Positions 1 through 9,900 of a DNA stretch of 64,000 bases are shown here, piece after piece. The stretch is from NCBI GenBank assembly GCA_002353815.1, contig DEKK01000003.1, positions 138,481 through 202,480 on the forward strand, in the 5' to 3' direction. Position 1 is the stretch's first letter; each line of letters starts with the position of its first letter. Under the pieces are notes generated by a model, which ran no database searches, had not been told where the DNA came from, and saw nothing but the letters and a program-made list of their open reading frames with translations. This DNA comes from Bifidobacteriaceae bacterium UBA2724. Lineage in GTDB: Bacteria > Actinomycetota > Actinomycetes > Actinomycetales > Bifidobacteriaceae. The position numbers and the translations under genes are program-made.

Positions 1-175
1 GCCGATGCGCTGGTTTCGTGCGGCCGGCACTGCGCCGCCGTTCAAGGCACAAGAAAGGGAATATCGGGGAATGTCAGGCTGCGCAGCGACAGCTTGCGGC
101 GCAGACGGAGGGACAACAGAGGGCGCGGCTCCCGGCATATGCAACGTTGATGAGGCCGATTGCCATACGCGCCAT
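1..175 (-). CDS. Start of an unidentified gene running off the left edge, possibly frameshifted
   Basis: A very strong ribosome binding site (GAAGGAGGAACC, minus strand) precedes ATG at 175, whose frame runs 33 codons and stops at 74. A second frame, open from ATG 138 to the window edge, reads as a plausible Pro/Ala-rich segment (PSVVPPSAPQAVAAQPDIP). Joining the two would need a one-base shift near 120-130. I do not recognise the product. Either a short leader-like ORF precedes the gene, or the gene is broken at its N-terminus. Only the minus-strand ribosome site is convincing. Confidence 0.3.
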
Positions 176-448
176 GGTTCCTCCTTCGAGTGAAGACTGC
201 AGATGACTGCATGACTGTATTTCTACACACAGGATAGCACGTAGCCGACGGAATGCGACCGGGGTGGTCGGCGCCCTGCCGCGTGGCTGGCGTGCGTTGC
301 GGCCTATCGTGAATCAAACGGAATATGAAGTCGTTGTTGGTCGGCGTCGTCGAGGATTCCACCGCTTGACGTTCCACGACGCTGGGCCGACGGACAGACT
401 TCACGAACCAGCGAGGGAACAGTTGCCAAGGCTGGAGATTCCAGCAAC

Positions 449-866
449 ATGGAGGCGGTGCACGGCACCGTGGCCGCGCAGGACTTCGAAAAACACTTGC
501 CAGCGTCATTCTGCGGCTACGATTGCGGCACCGATATCTGCTGCGCCGCCGTCAGCGGCCTGTATGACCCACTGGAGGTGCAGCACGGATGGTGCGCCGG
601 CGACATCGCCCTCGGCAACGGCTGGCTTGTGCTGCTGTATGGCGGGCCCGAAGTCGGGCCTCGCCGGCGACCTCATGATCATCGGCCACATCCACGACGA
701 GGATTTGAAGCTCGTCTGCGCCCTGCCCAAGCGTGTCTTTGACGATTGCACTTGCCTAGGTGCGGGGCGTCGGAGTTTGCCCGAAGCCGTCCGATTCACG
801 GGGGATGAGTTCGTGAATATGCTTTGCATCTCTCTTTGGAGGTTCATTGTTGCCAATGAGGGCTAG
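449..866 (+). pseudogene. Cyclophilin-like fold protein, frameshifted
   Basis: The frame from ATG 449 reads DFEKHLP, a LYDPLEVQHGW segment, a GD-I-A stretch and LLYGGPE. After about position 655 the similarity continues in the next frame as DLMIIGHIHDEDLKLVCALP and runs to a stop at 866. The order of motifs resembles the small bacterial cyclophilin-like beta-barrel proteins, which are usually 110-130 residues and of unknown substrate. Removing one base near the GGG at about 654-657 restores a single frame. Family assignment is from remembered patterns and is moderate. The gene may be a recent pseudogene or a sequencing error. Nothing nearby suggests a pathway. Confidence 0.45.
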
Positions 867-1137
867 CAGTTGGAACTTTCATTTGACTGGGGCGTGCCGA
901 AGCACTATTAGCAGCAATTGTTACTAGTTGCATTGCAAGGATATCTGGAACTTGGAGATTCGTAGTTCTGGATGCTGGTCTCTCCTCAGATGAACTTTCT
1001 GGGTAATTGTGTATATGGTTTGATGGTTGGGAAGATGAAAAGGGAGTTCTGGATTCTCCTGTTTTAAAATTAAAGAGCCATGTCAATATGGCTTTCAGGG
1101 AATTCAGAAAAGGGAAAACAATGAAAACATAACTCTC
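867..1137. other. AT-rich intergenic stretch before the amidase gene
   Basis: Visibly AT-richer than the rest of the window, matching the following gene. No gene is seen. A purine-rich AAAAGGGAAAA at about 1108 is the best ribosome-site candidate, but the nearest ATG (1121) reads only three codons before a stop, and ATG 1138 is too far away for it. Confidence 0.4.
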
Positions 1138-2274
1138 ATGCACTCAAAATGGGGGATCGTAGCTGCAGCCACGACTGTTTTTGCTCTTGCTTTCTCGATG
1201 GGTAATTCAAATCTTCCAGAGGCGTCTGCAGAGGAAGCTGTTCCATCGGTCAATATTTCCGCTCCTGTACAAATCGAGTCTCTTTCGACTCCTGTGCAAA
1301 GTGGGAAATTGCTTCAAGAAGTCGGCGAGGTAGAAGTAACCGCAGCGATTTCTGACGGGGCGGATACCTATTCTTTGTATCCAGAATTCAAAGATCCGGG
1401 GGAAGCAATCAAAAAATGCAAGATAACGATGCCGTCGTTATTCTTCGAGATTCTTTTCAACTTGCGCCCTTGTCGGAGGGCAATTGGGGGGATTACCGCT
1501 GGGCATATTATGAATTTCTTGATTCTTCTCACCGGCCTGAGTGGTTCGTCGAAGGGGATGATGAAGTTCTCCAGCTTCTGCAGTTCTTCGATATCTATGA
1601 AAACACTGATCAGAACGCCGCTATCATTGCCTCGGCGAAGAACTCAGATGTTTCGAAGATTTCTGAGAATGAGACTCTTATGAATGAACTGCCATATACA
1701 TCGCACGATGCAATTGGGAAAAAAGATGGACTTTGATGGGTCGGTTACTAGCGTTGTGAATCAGCCTGTTCTGACATCTGCCCTTTCGGGATTTAATGTG
1801 GCAAAGGCATATGGTTATGCAACATCGTATGCCACGAAACCTAACACTTCGTCTTATCAGTATTTCTCAAAGGGCGATTGTGCGAATTTCGCTTCCCAAA
1901 TTATGGAGAATGCAGGAGTTCGACAAACCTCGAAATGGTGGCATCGGCGTGTAGGGAATCTACATGTTCACTCCAACGCCTGGATACGAGCTGATGATTT
2001 TGCCCGGAATGCTCAGGTCAACTATGTAACAAGGAGTAATTCCGCCTTTTCGATACACATGAATCCATATGATTTTATTGCTGCGGACTATGCACATGAT
2101 GGATCTTGGGATCACATTGGATTTGTGGTCAATAAACGCAAGATTGCAAGTGGATACGACTACAACGTGGCTCAACATACTTCCAATTACATCGCCTGGG
2201 CATCCAGCTCGATAAATGGTTGGGATAAGATAGGCGCTGCAGGCGGGTACTACGGGATTATTCGTACGAGGTGA
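1138..2274 (+). pseudogene. Secreted amidase-domain (NlpC/P60-like, Amidase_6 type) protein with two frameshifts
   Basis: Three consecutive frame segments give one coherent protein of about 378 residues. The first (from 1138) is a signal peptide and linker ending near 1411. The second (1416-1718) is the middle domain, DAVVILRD to NELPYTSHDA. The third (from about 1726 to 2274) is the amidase domain. It carries the nucleophile motif GDCANFASQ, a paired WW, the W-DHIGFV histidine and an AQH-SNY tail, all typical of the putative amidase family (Cys/His papain-like fold). Both junctions fall exactly on runs of six A (1411-1416 and 1719-1724), and the shifts cancel. Low GC suggests recent acquisition. 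A wall-peptide hydrolase role is inferred. It could be a pseudogene, a consensus error, or slippage-expressed. Confidence 0.6.
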
Positions 2275-2390
2275 TGTTTACTCCTGGGGATCCTGTATGT
2301 CTTCAGAAAACCAGCCCTCCCGATGATGAAAAGTAATTGGCGTGTCGAAGAGAAGTGATTTCCGGTCGCTTTCTGAAAACTCCGCCATTC

Positions 2391-2475
2391 TTTGTGGCTT
2401 GGGAGGGTTCATATTCATCTCTCCTCTGGATGTTGTGGCTTTGGAAGGCCCAGATTCATCCCTCTTCTGGATGTT
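2391..2475 (+). repeat. Two-copy 41-43 bp imperfect tandem repeat
   Basis: Copy one (about 2391-2433) and copy two (about 2434-2475) both run from TTGTGGCTT through a TTCAT-CTC-TCTGGATG end, with few differences. A third partial TTG-CT-TCTCTGG follows. The 348-base gap between the amidase gene and its paralogue (2275-2622) contains this repeat and no gene I can support. Confidence 0.5.
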
Positions 2476-2622
2476 GCCTTGCTTCTCTGGCTCTGAAAAG
2501 AAGCGAGGCAACACTACAAGTTCGAAAATCTTTAGACTGATTTTCGATGTCGAAAAATACCGTGAATGTTGTCTTTGCCTCCAAGGCGGTCGAATCTTTA
2601 TGGATTCGGCTGGTGAATTGAG

Positions 2623-3171
2623 ATGGTCATGATGATAGCGAGGAAAATTAACACAAGAAAGTCGTGGGTCGTGCCAGTCGCGTGCCTCATGGCGGTGGTG
2701 CTTGTCGCCGGTGCCGCGGGCGCGGCGCGTGCATACGAGAGCTGGTGCGAAAGGGTGACTCCGCAGTTCGTCGCCGTTCCTGCGGCTTTGCAAACGCAGT
2801 CGTCCGATGACTGGGGGTCGTATTCGACCAAGCTGGCCGTCGATCTGGACGGCACGGTCCATCCGCTCCAGCCGACGTATGATGACCCGCAGCAGGCGTT
2901 GGACAATTTCGAGAAGGGCGACGGCATCGTCGGTTATCTCCAGGAACGTGCCGGCCTGCCTGCTTTCGGCGCTGAGACGGTCGGCCAGTACACGAGCGCG
3001 GCGGCGGGAATCGACAGGACGACCGCTCCCGACGGCTATGCGGACGACCTTGCCGAGCTTCTTAAATTCGCCGATATGTATGACAACAGCGCCGAGAACG
3101 CCGAACGCATCTCGTATATGCAGTGCAAGACCGGCGCCCGGCTGAAGCAGGATTCTTACTTCATGGGCTGA
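2623..3171 (+). CDS. Secreted or membrane-anchored paralogue of the amidase protein's N-terminal domain
   Basis: 182 residues. A basic start is followed by a hydrophobic segment (residues about 16-38) ending in an Ala-rich signal-type region, then about 145 exported residues. The mature part aligns by eye with the middle domain of the upstream amidase protein: LQPTYDDPQQAL matches LYPEFKDPGEAI, and LLKFADMYDNSAENA matches LLQFFDIYENTDQNA. It stops where the catalytic domain should begin, so it has no Cys/His active site. GC is normal, unlike its neighbour. It may be an immunity-like or regulatory partner, or a decayed copy. ATG 2623 and ATG 2632 are both possible starts; neither has a clear ribosome site. 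Confidence 0.6.
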   Translation: MVMMIARKINTRKSWVVPVACLMAVVLVAGAAGAARAYESWCERVTPQFVAVPAALQTQSSDDWGSYSTKLAVDLDGTVHPLQPTYDDPQQALDNFEKGDGIVGYLQERAGLPAFGAETVGQYTSAAAGIDRTTAPDGYADDLAELLKFADMYDNSAENAERISYMQCKTGARLKQDSYFMG

Positions 3172-3354
3172 TTCGCGGCGGCATGGCGTCGGTTATCTCG
3201 ACGTCCTTGGGGATGCTCCGTCGTTGGCGCGATCTCTGTGCCAACGAGGGAGTGCCAAGTTGCGCGACACCACCAAGACGCGGTATCCTCGGGACATCGG
3301 AACACGCGCATCGCAAGGGTGACGAGGCGCGAAATCGAACAGAAGGGGGTTCTT

Positions 3355-3987
3355 ATGCCGACAATGACACAAACCGTCGCAGTGGGAAGGGATACTGTGG
3401 TCATCCCCGGCGATTATGCACAGCTCGAACTGATGCCCGACGATCCGAAAGGCTCCGTCCCCGTGGGCGTGCAGACGCAGCAGTCCATGTGTTTCGTGCG
3501 GTTCGTCCCTATCTCCGCGTCGCAGGCCATGCCCTTCGACCGGCCGCAGGAGGTCGTGGACGGCATCCATGGGGCCTTGGAGGACGACCAGGGACTCGTG
3601 GAGGTCTGCGCGGAGACGATGAAATCGGGCAGGCGCCTGATCGACAGCATCGTGAAGACCATGGTCTCCGAAAACGGCGGCATGCAATACACGTGGACGT
3701 GCGACATGGAAACGCAGCACGGCGTGGTGATGCTCCAGGGATTCTTCGACGAAGCGGGCGTGACTGGCATCAGGGAAACGACGGTATTCGAGCTGTCGCG
3801 TCGCGATGGCAGCGTCACCGTGGACGACAGCGGTGTGCACGGATGGGCGCGCGACGTATATGATCCCGCGTTCACGCGCGGGAATCTGCCGAATCTGTCG
3901 GAGGATGCACGGTATGACGGCATGTTCCCCGAGCATCCTCTGTCGATGCTCCGTGCGTTTCGCTCGGTGGTTGCCGCGAACAACTGA
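3355..3987 (+). CDS. Hypothetical protein, 210 residues
   Basis: ATG 3355 is chosen because AGAAGGGGG lies just upstream; an in-frame ATG at 3238 would add a basic, low-quality extension. The product is a soluble, acidic protein with no signal peptide or membrane segment. I do not recognise a family. Recurrent features are a hydrophobic core near MCFVRFVPI, a helix-rich middle (EVVDGIHGALEDD, SIVKTMVSENG) and a beta-rich second half, and it looks like a small globular cytoplasmic protein. No operon partner is close: 183 bases separate it from the gene before it and 250 from the Ada/Ogt gene after. Confidence 0.6.
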   Translation: MPTMTQTVAVGRDTVVIPGDYAQLELMPDDPKGSVPVGVQTQQSMCFVRFVPISASQAMPFDRPQEVVDGIHGALEDDQGLVEVCAETMKSGRRLIDSIVKTMVSENGGMQYTWTCDMETQHGVVMLQGFFDEAGVTGIRETTVFELSRRDGSVTVDDSGVHGWARDVYDPAFTRGNLPNLSEDARYDGMFPEHPLSMLRAFRSVVAANN

Positions 3988-4237
3988 TGGGCTGCTTCGG
4001 ATATAGATGGTGAGGATGACGCCATCGGAGCAGGTGATGGTCTGCGTGCCGAAGGAGCAGGTCGTGGTGCCGTGGGTGCCGTCGCACCTGATATCCCTGG
4101 CGCTGGTCAGGTGGCCGTTCTCGACAAGCGTGAAGCCCGACTCTTTGCGAGGGCGACGGGTGCGAGCGTGTGAAATACGGCAACGCAGCGGCGTGGGAAC
4201 TTCATCGACGCGACGGCACAACGGAGGGGGCAGTGAC

Positions 4238-5107
4238 ATGGGCGGCACAGACATGACTTCTGCCGTGGGCTCCGGCTCGCCGCGGGGAAGGTCCGGCGAC
4301 TTGGAAGACGGCGAGATGTGGAAAGCCGTGAAGGACTGCGACGCCTCATGCGATGGCGCATTCCTCTATGGCGTGACGACGACGGGGATCTATTGCCGTC
4401 CGTCCTGCGCGTCGAAGCTGCCGGAGCGGCAGAACGTCGTGTTCCTCCGCACAAGGGAAGAAGCCGAGGGCAGGGGGTTCCGCCCGTGCAAGCGATGCCG
4501 TCCGGACCTTGACGGATACGACCCCGCCGCAGACTATGACCATTTTCACCGCCAGACCGGCATGGCGCCGGCGCGGTACCGGCAGATTTTCGCCGCGGGC
4601 ATCAGCCGCCTCGTTGTCGACACGCCAATAGGGCCGTTGCGCATCACCGCGTCGTCCAACGCCATCATGTGCGTGGAACAGGCGGGGCGAGAACTGCAGG
4701 ATGCGGGGGAGGAAGCGCCGCGGGTTCCCGCCGACCGACTCGTCTGCGACGATGCTTCCGGCGAGCTGGCGGCGAAGTGCAAGGCGGAACTTACGGAGTA
4801 TTTTGCCGGCCGTCGCACGGATTTCGACCTGCCGCTCGCGCCCGAGGGCACGGAGTTTCAGAAAACCGTATGGAATCAGCTCGGGCGGATCTCCTATGGC
4901 CAGACGCGCACATATGGCGAACTGGCCGCCATGCTCGACAATCCCAAGGCATCGCGCGCGGTCGGTATGGCGAACCACCGCAATCCGATTCTCATCCTCA
5001 TCCCGTGCCACCGCGTCATCGGCGCGGACGGAAGCCTGACGGGGTATGCGGCGGGCGTCGAGGCGAAGAAATACCTGCTCGATCTGGAGAAACGGGGCGT
5101 CGTATGA
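4238..5107 (+). CDS. Ada N-domain fused to O6-methylguanine-DNA methyltransferase, AraC domain mostly deleted
   Basis: 289 residues; ATG 4238 follows ACGGAGGGGG. Residues about 25-90 are an Ada zinc domain with Cys53, Cys57, Cys84 and Cys87 (YCRPSCASK, FRPCKRC), which in Ada accepts methyl groups from phosphotriesters. Residues about 117-289 are the Ogt/MGMT domain with the nucleophile motif IPCHRVIG (Cys257). Between them, where Ada has an AraC helix-turn-helix region of about 100 residues, only about 20 remain, including FHRQTGMAPARYR, the end of the second HTH. The protein should repair methylated DNA by suicide transfer but probably cannot act as an Ada-type activator. Function from family knowledge; loss of regulation is inferred. 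Confidence 0.88.
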   Translation: MGGTDMTSAVGSGSPRGRSGDLEDGEMWKAVKDCDASCDGAFLYGVTTTGIYCRPSCASKLPERQNVVFLRTREEAEGRGFRPCKRCRPDLDGYDPAADYDHFHRQTGMAPARYRQIFAAGISRLVVDTPIGPLRITASSNAIMCVEQAGRELQDAGEEAPRVPADRLVCDDASGELAAKCKAELTEYFAGRRTDFDLPLAPEGTEFQKTVWNQLGRISYGQTRTYGELAAMLDNPKASRAVGMANHRNPILILIPCHRVIGADGSLTGYAAGVEAKKYLLDLEKRGVV

Positions 5108-5331
5108 CTGCCCTTGGAGGCGCGTGCGCCGAATCGTCGGCGGGACCGTGCTGGGTGTGCGGCTTCCTGTGATGCGCGCCATGGCGCGGCGCTCGTCGGA
5201 TGCGCGGACGTTACGCCGAGCCTGACGCATGCGCGTGATAGGGTGAACGTGTTTGGCGGGTGCGGCAGTGCGGCGGCGGTTGCAGGACGTGCGCCCGTGC
5301 CAATGCTCTGCGCCCTCGTCATGTCGTTTGC

Positions 5332-5349
5332 GACAACCTCCGGGTTGTC
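5332..5349 (+). promoter_or_regulatory. Stem-loop just upstream of the permease ribosome site
   Basis: GACAACC and GGTTGTC form a perfect 7-bp stem with a four-base loop, ending ten bases before the AAGGAGA ribosome site of the permease gene. It could modulate translation or be a short attenuator. I see no purine riboswitch signature in 5108-5376. Confidence 0.3.
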
Positions 5350-5376
5350 CGGATCCCCAAGGAGAGCCAAGAGCAC

Positions 5377-6771
5377 ATGGAGAAGTTCTTTCATCTCAAG
5401 GAGAACGGCACCACGGCATCCACCGAGATAACCGCCGGTCTCACCACGTTCTTCGCGATGTCATACATCATCGTCGTCAACCCGCAGATCCTGAGCAAAA
5501 CCGGAATGCCGTGGGGCGGTGTGTTCCTCGCCACCATCATCGCGGCCGTCATCGGCACGCTCGTGATGGGCCTGTTCGCCAACGTGCCGTACGCGCAGGC
5601 GGCCGGCATGGGCCTCAACGCCTTCTTCACCTACACCGTCTGCTTCGGGCTGGGCTTCACCTGGCAGGAGGCGCTGTGCATGGTGTTCCTGTGCGGCGTG
5701 ATCAACATCATCATCACTGTCACGAAGATCCGCAAGATGATCATCCGCGCCATCCCGCCGGTGCTGCAGAACGCCATCGGCGCGGGCATCGGCCTGTTCG
5801 TGGCGTACGTGGGCATGCTCAACGTCGGATTCATCCAGTTCACGCCGAGCGACCCGTCCGCGGCCGCGAACGGCGGCGCCATCAGCGCCACGCCGGGTCT
5901 CGCCACGCTCAACACGCCCACGTTGTGGCTGTTCCTCATCGGGCTGCTGCTCGCCATCGTGTTCACCGTCACCAAGGTGAAGGCCGGACTGCTGCTCACC
6001 ATCGTTGCCACGGCCATCATCGGCATCCCGATGGGCCTGACGAGCATGGCGAACTCCGTGTCGGTGGGCGAGGCGTTCTCGCAGCTGCCCACCACCTTCG
6101 GCGCCATCTTCACGGCGCAGGGATTCCCCGCGCTGTTCTCGAACCCGGCGCGCATCCCGCTTGTGCTCGTCACGATCTTCGCGTTCTCGATGTCCGACAC
6201 CTTCGACACCATCGGCACCTTCATCGGCACGGGCCGCCGCACCGGCATCTTCTCGGAGAAGGACGAGAAGGCGCTCGAGGACGGATCCGGCTTCAGCTCG
6301 AAGATGGACCGCGCGCTGTTCGCGGATTCGATCGCCACGTCGATCGGCTCCATCTTCGGCACCTCGAACACCACCACCTACGTGGAGTCCGCGGCGGGCA
6401 TCGGCGCGGGCGGACGCACGGGCCTGACCTCCGTGGTCGTGGCCGCGTGCTTCGTGCTGTCGATCTTCCTGTCGCCGCTGATCTCCGCCGTGCCGAGCGC
6501 CGCGACCGCGGGCGTGCTCGTCATCGTCGGCTGCATGATGGCGTCGAGCCTCAAGGAGATCGCGTGGGAGAACATCGACGAGGCGATTCCGGCGCTGTTC
6601 GCGGCCGTGTTCATGGCGTACTCGTATTCGATCTCGTACGGCATCGCCGGCGGCTTCATCACGTACTGCATCGTGATGACCTGTAAGAAGAAGGCGAAGG
6701 AGGTCTCCGCGGTGATCTGGGTGGTCGCGGCGCTGTTCATCCTCGACTTCGTGTGCATGGCGCTGCTGTGA
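5377..6771 (+). CDS. Purine (guanine/hypoxanthine) permease of the AzgA/NCS2 type
   Basis: 464 residues. ATG 5377 follows AAGGAGAGCC. The start MEKFFHLKENGT, the ITAGLTTFFAMSYI segment, NP-IL, the small-residue AAGMGLNAFF motif, and the DTFDTIGT and GTSNTTTYVESAAGI motifs are hallmarks of the AzgA branch of nucleobase:cation symporters. About 12-14 hydrophobic helices are visible over the full length, so the protein is complete. Expected role is proton-driven uptake of guanine, hypoxanthine or adenine into the cytoplasm for salvage; the exact substrate cannot be read from sequence. It stands alone, with repair and helicase genes on either side. Confidence 0.9.
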   Translation: MEKFFHLKENGTTASTEITAGLTTFFAMSYIIVVNPQILSKTGMPWGGVFLATIIAAVIGTLVMGLFANVPYAQAAGMGLNAFFTYTVCFGLGFTWQEALCMVFLCGVINIIITVTKIRKMIIRAIPPVLQNAIGAGIGLFVAYVGMLNVGFIQFTPSDPSAAANGGAISATPGLATLNTPTLWLFLIGLLLAIVFTVTKVKAGLLLTIVATAIIGIPMGLTSMANSVSVGEAFSQLPTTFGAIFTAQGFPALFSNPARIPLVLVTIFAFSMSDTFDTIGTFIGTGRRTGIFSEKDEKALEDGSGFSSKMDRALFADSIATSIGSIFGTSNTTTYVESAAGIGAGGRTGLTSVVVAACFVLSIFLSPLISAVPSAATAGVLVIVGCMMASSLKEIAWENIDEAIPALFAAVFMAYSYSISYGIAGGFITYCIVMTCKKKAKEVSAVIWVVAALFILDFVCMALL

Positions 6772-6910
6772 CGATGCGACGGCGCGGGATGCGTCGGCAG
6801 GCCCGCCGCCGCACGGTGGCGGGCCATAATTTAGCTGTGAGCGAAGTGACCCATGTCTCCATCCAAACAGCCTGTACCCTAGCGATAGGCGGATGAAGAA
6901 AGGGGCATCC

Positions 6911-9900
6911 ATGGCCATGGCGACAACGATTTCGACCCGCGGGCTGATCCAGGCGGTCAACCGTGCGTTCCCGCGTGTTGACCTCGAGGCGGGACGCGAC
7001 ATCGCCGGAGGCGGGAACGCGCATCTCGTCGCGGGCACCGTGCATCGCACTGCAACGACCACCGTGGATTCGTACCACATCGACGGTGTCATCCGGGATT
7101 CCGCGTCGCGGGGCGGTGCCTATTCGGTCAGCGTCGATATCACGCAGAACGCGTCCGGCTATGTGGAGTTTCGCGCAGGCAAATGCGGGTGCAAACGGTA
7201 CGAGACCACGCGCGAGGCGATTGTCTCGCTGTCGGGCGATGCCGACATGACGTCGGCCATGACGATGGTTTTCGACCCCGATCCCGTCGCCGCCGGTGAT
7301 GTCTTCGGCGCTCAGAGATATTCCGACGCTTCCGCCGACATCGGAATCGACCTCCAGATCCCCACATGCCCGCACATCGCCGCATTGTGCATGATGTATG
7401 CGTGGTTTCCCACCATGTTCGCCACCGAGCAGTCGATGCTCGCCCCGAAGGTGCAGCACCGCCAGACCTCGTCGCTGCTGCGCAATCTCATCAACGACGA
7501 AGCCTCCAGGCGCAACGCGATGCAACGTCGCAACCGCGAAGAGGCGATGAGGGCGCTGGAATCCGTCACGGCGCTGAAAAACAAGGCAAACGACGCAGGC
7601 GTGGATTTGCGGAGCCTGGCAAGAAAGAAAACCGGCGTGGTCACGCCCACTGCCGGCAGCGTCCATTTGACGCCAATCCTCAAGACGAAAACCGCCGACG
7701 ACGGCAGGTGGACCTTGTCGCTGCGCATCTCCTGCGAGGGCGCCAGCTACGTCGTGCAGAGCATGGACGACCTGCTCGCACTGGTGCGCGCGGGCAGCTA
7801 TGGGTCCTATGGCAAGCGCCTGTCGTTCGCACATGACCGCGCGTTGTTCGATGCATATTCCCGCCGCGTGCTCGACTATCTCGAGCTTGTCAAAAACACG
7901 CGCATCCAAAGCCGGATGGGCGCGTACACGTATTATTCGAGCGGTTCGGCCATGTTCTCGAATGGTCTGCTGCAACGCGAGGTGACGTTGTCGGATTCCG
8001 AGGTCTGCGACCTGCTTGACGAAAGCGGAGCCATGCCGGTGACCCGTGTGCCTCAGGAATGGCGGTTCCTGCCCTCGTATGCCGACGGCAAGGACCTTCT
8101 TGACCTCGCGCGTGACCACGGGGCGGTGAACCTTGAGGCCATCGAGTCACAGGCGCGCGCCGTTTCCCGCCGTTCCATCGCCGAGGACGCGTCCGAGCGG
8201 CACGGTGATGCGGCCTCTGTGCCCCAGGCCGATGGCGATGGCGCCGATGCCCGGATCGATGATGCCGACGCCGAGACCGATGGCACCGACGCCGAAGCGT
8301 GCGAGGGACGCATCGACGTGATGCTGGCGAAAGGCCTGGACTGGCGCATGGTCAGTGTGCCGATTTTCGAAGGTGATCCCGCCATGTTCTTCGACGTGCA
8401 GGCCGTCACGCCGTCGGGGCCGGTCCCGGTGCCGCAGACCGGCACGGCGTTCGGCGACGAGGTTCCCAGCGCCCTTGGGGTGACGATCGATTCGGACACG
8501 CGCGTGATGTCGATGATTCATAGCGCGCACAGCGCATACGCTCTTGTCCAGTCGCCGCAGACCGTGGGGGTCCCCGCGTTCTTCCGCTGCTCGCGCGATT
8601 TCGCCGCGGTGAAGGACGACCTCGCTGCTTTGTGCACAGGGCCGTCGCAATACATCTCGCGCGCCGACTGCGCCACGTTCGCGTCCACGATCGCGCCGCG
8701 CCTGAGACGGGCAGGGATCCTTCTCACGGTTCCGCAGCTCAGGCAGCCGAGGCAGCCGCGTGCCGCAAACCTTGCACCGGCCGGATTCGACATCTACCTT
8801 GATCGCACCAACGACGGCATCACATGCGAGATCGTCGCGAGATATCCCACGCATTCGGTACAGGTGCTGCCAGTCAGCGGCACGGTCCACGCCGATGTCG
8901 CCAGCGATTCCACCCGGGCGGGCAAGGGGCGCGACACGCTCGGCGAAGGCATGATTCTTCGCATCGTGGAACAGCTATTCCCCGCCCGCGATGCCAAGGG
9001 CCTGGCCCTCATCCCCGAATCCGACGAGGACTCCATCGCGTTTCTCATGCGCTTCGGCCTCGAGCAGCTGCGCAAGGTGGGCACCCTGTATTGCACGCCG
9101 AGCTTCGACGGCACCATGCCCAAGGCGGCGGGGCCGGTGCACTTCGGAGTGTCCATCCATTCCGGGTTGCTGGAAGTCATGACCATGCTTGACGAGATCC
9201 CGTCATCGGAGGTCGGCAAGCTCCTGGCGAGCTACCGCCAGCGCAAGCGGTATCACAAGCTCAGCAACGGCACGCTTGTCGACCTTCGGTCGGCGTCCAC
9301 CGCGGACAGCCTGAACAAGCTCGACAAGGTGTCGGACGCGCTGGGGCTTTCGGCCGCAGACCTCAGCGGGACGGTCACGCTGCCGATGTCCCAGGCTCTC
9401 GTCGCGGACGCTTTCTTCGACGAGACGGAGAAAGACCAGAGCTTCCGCGACTACGTGCATGACCTCGAGGTCATCGACCCGGGGCGTTACCAAGTCCCCG
9501 CCGACCTCAGCGGGACCATGCGCAGCTATCAGGTCGAGGGGTACCAGTGGCTGTCGACCCTGTATGACAAAGGCTTCGGAGGGATCCTTGCGGACGAGAT
9601 GGGCCTGGGCAAGACGATCCAGACCCTCGCGCTGGCGTTGGCGCGGCGTGCGGACGGGCCGGCGCTCGTCGTCTGCCCCGCCTCGCTCGTGTACAACTGG
9701 GAGGCAGAATGTTCCCGGTTCGTGCCGACGATGTCGGTGCAGGTCGCCGCTGGTACGAAAGCGCAGCGTCGCACGATTCTTTCCGGGGCGCGCGACGGAG
9801 ACGACCGGCCGGACATCGTCATCACGTCATACGATTTGCTCCGGCGCGACATCGACGACTACGACGGCGTCCGTTTCAACCTGATGGTGCTTGACGAGGC

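Noticed and set aside
3193..4254. 353-codon minus-strand frame over 3193-4254, with a protein-like start (FTLVENGHLTSARDI)
   Set aside because: Most of it is antisense to the gene at 3355. The first third looks protein-like and could be a remnant, but no start, ribosome site or family supports it.
5461..7092. 543-codon minus-strand frame over the permease
   Set aside because: Antisense to a clear permease and full of Arg/His/Asp repeats typical of a shadow frame.
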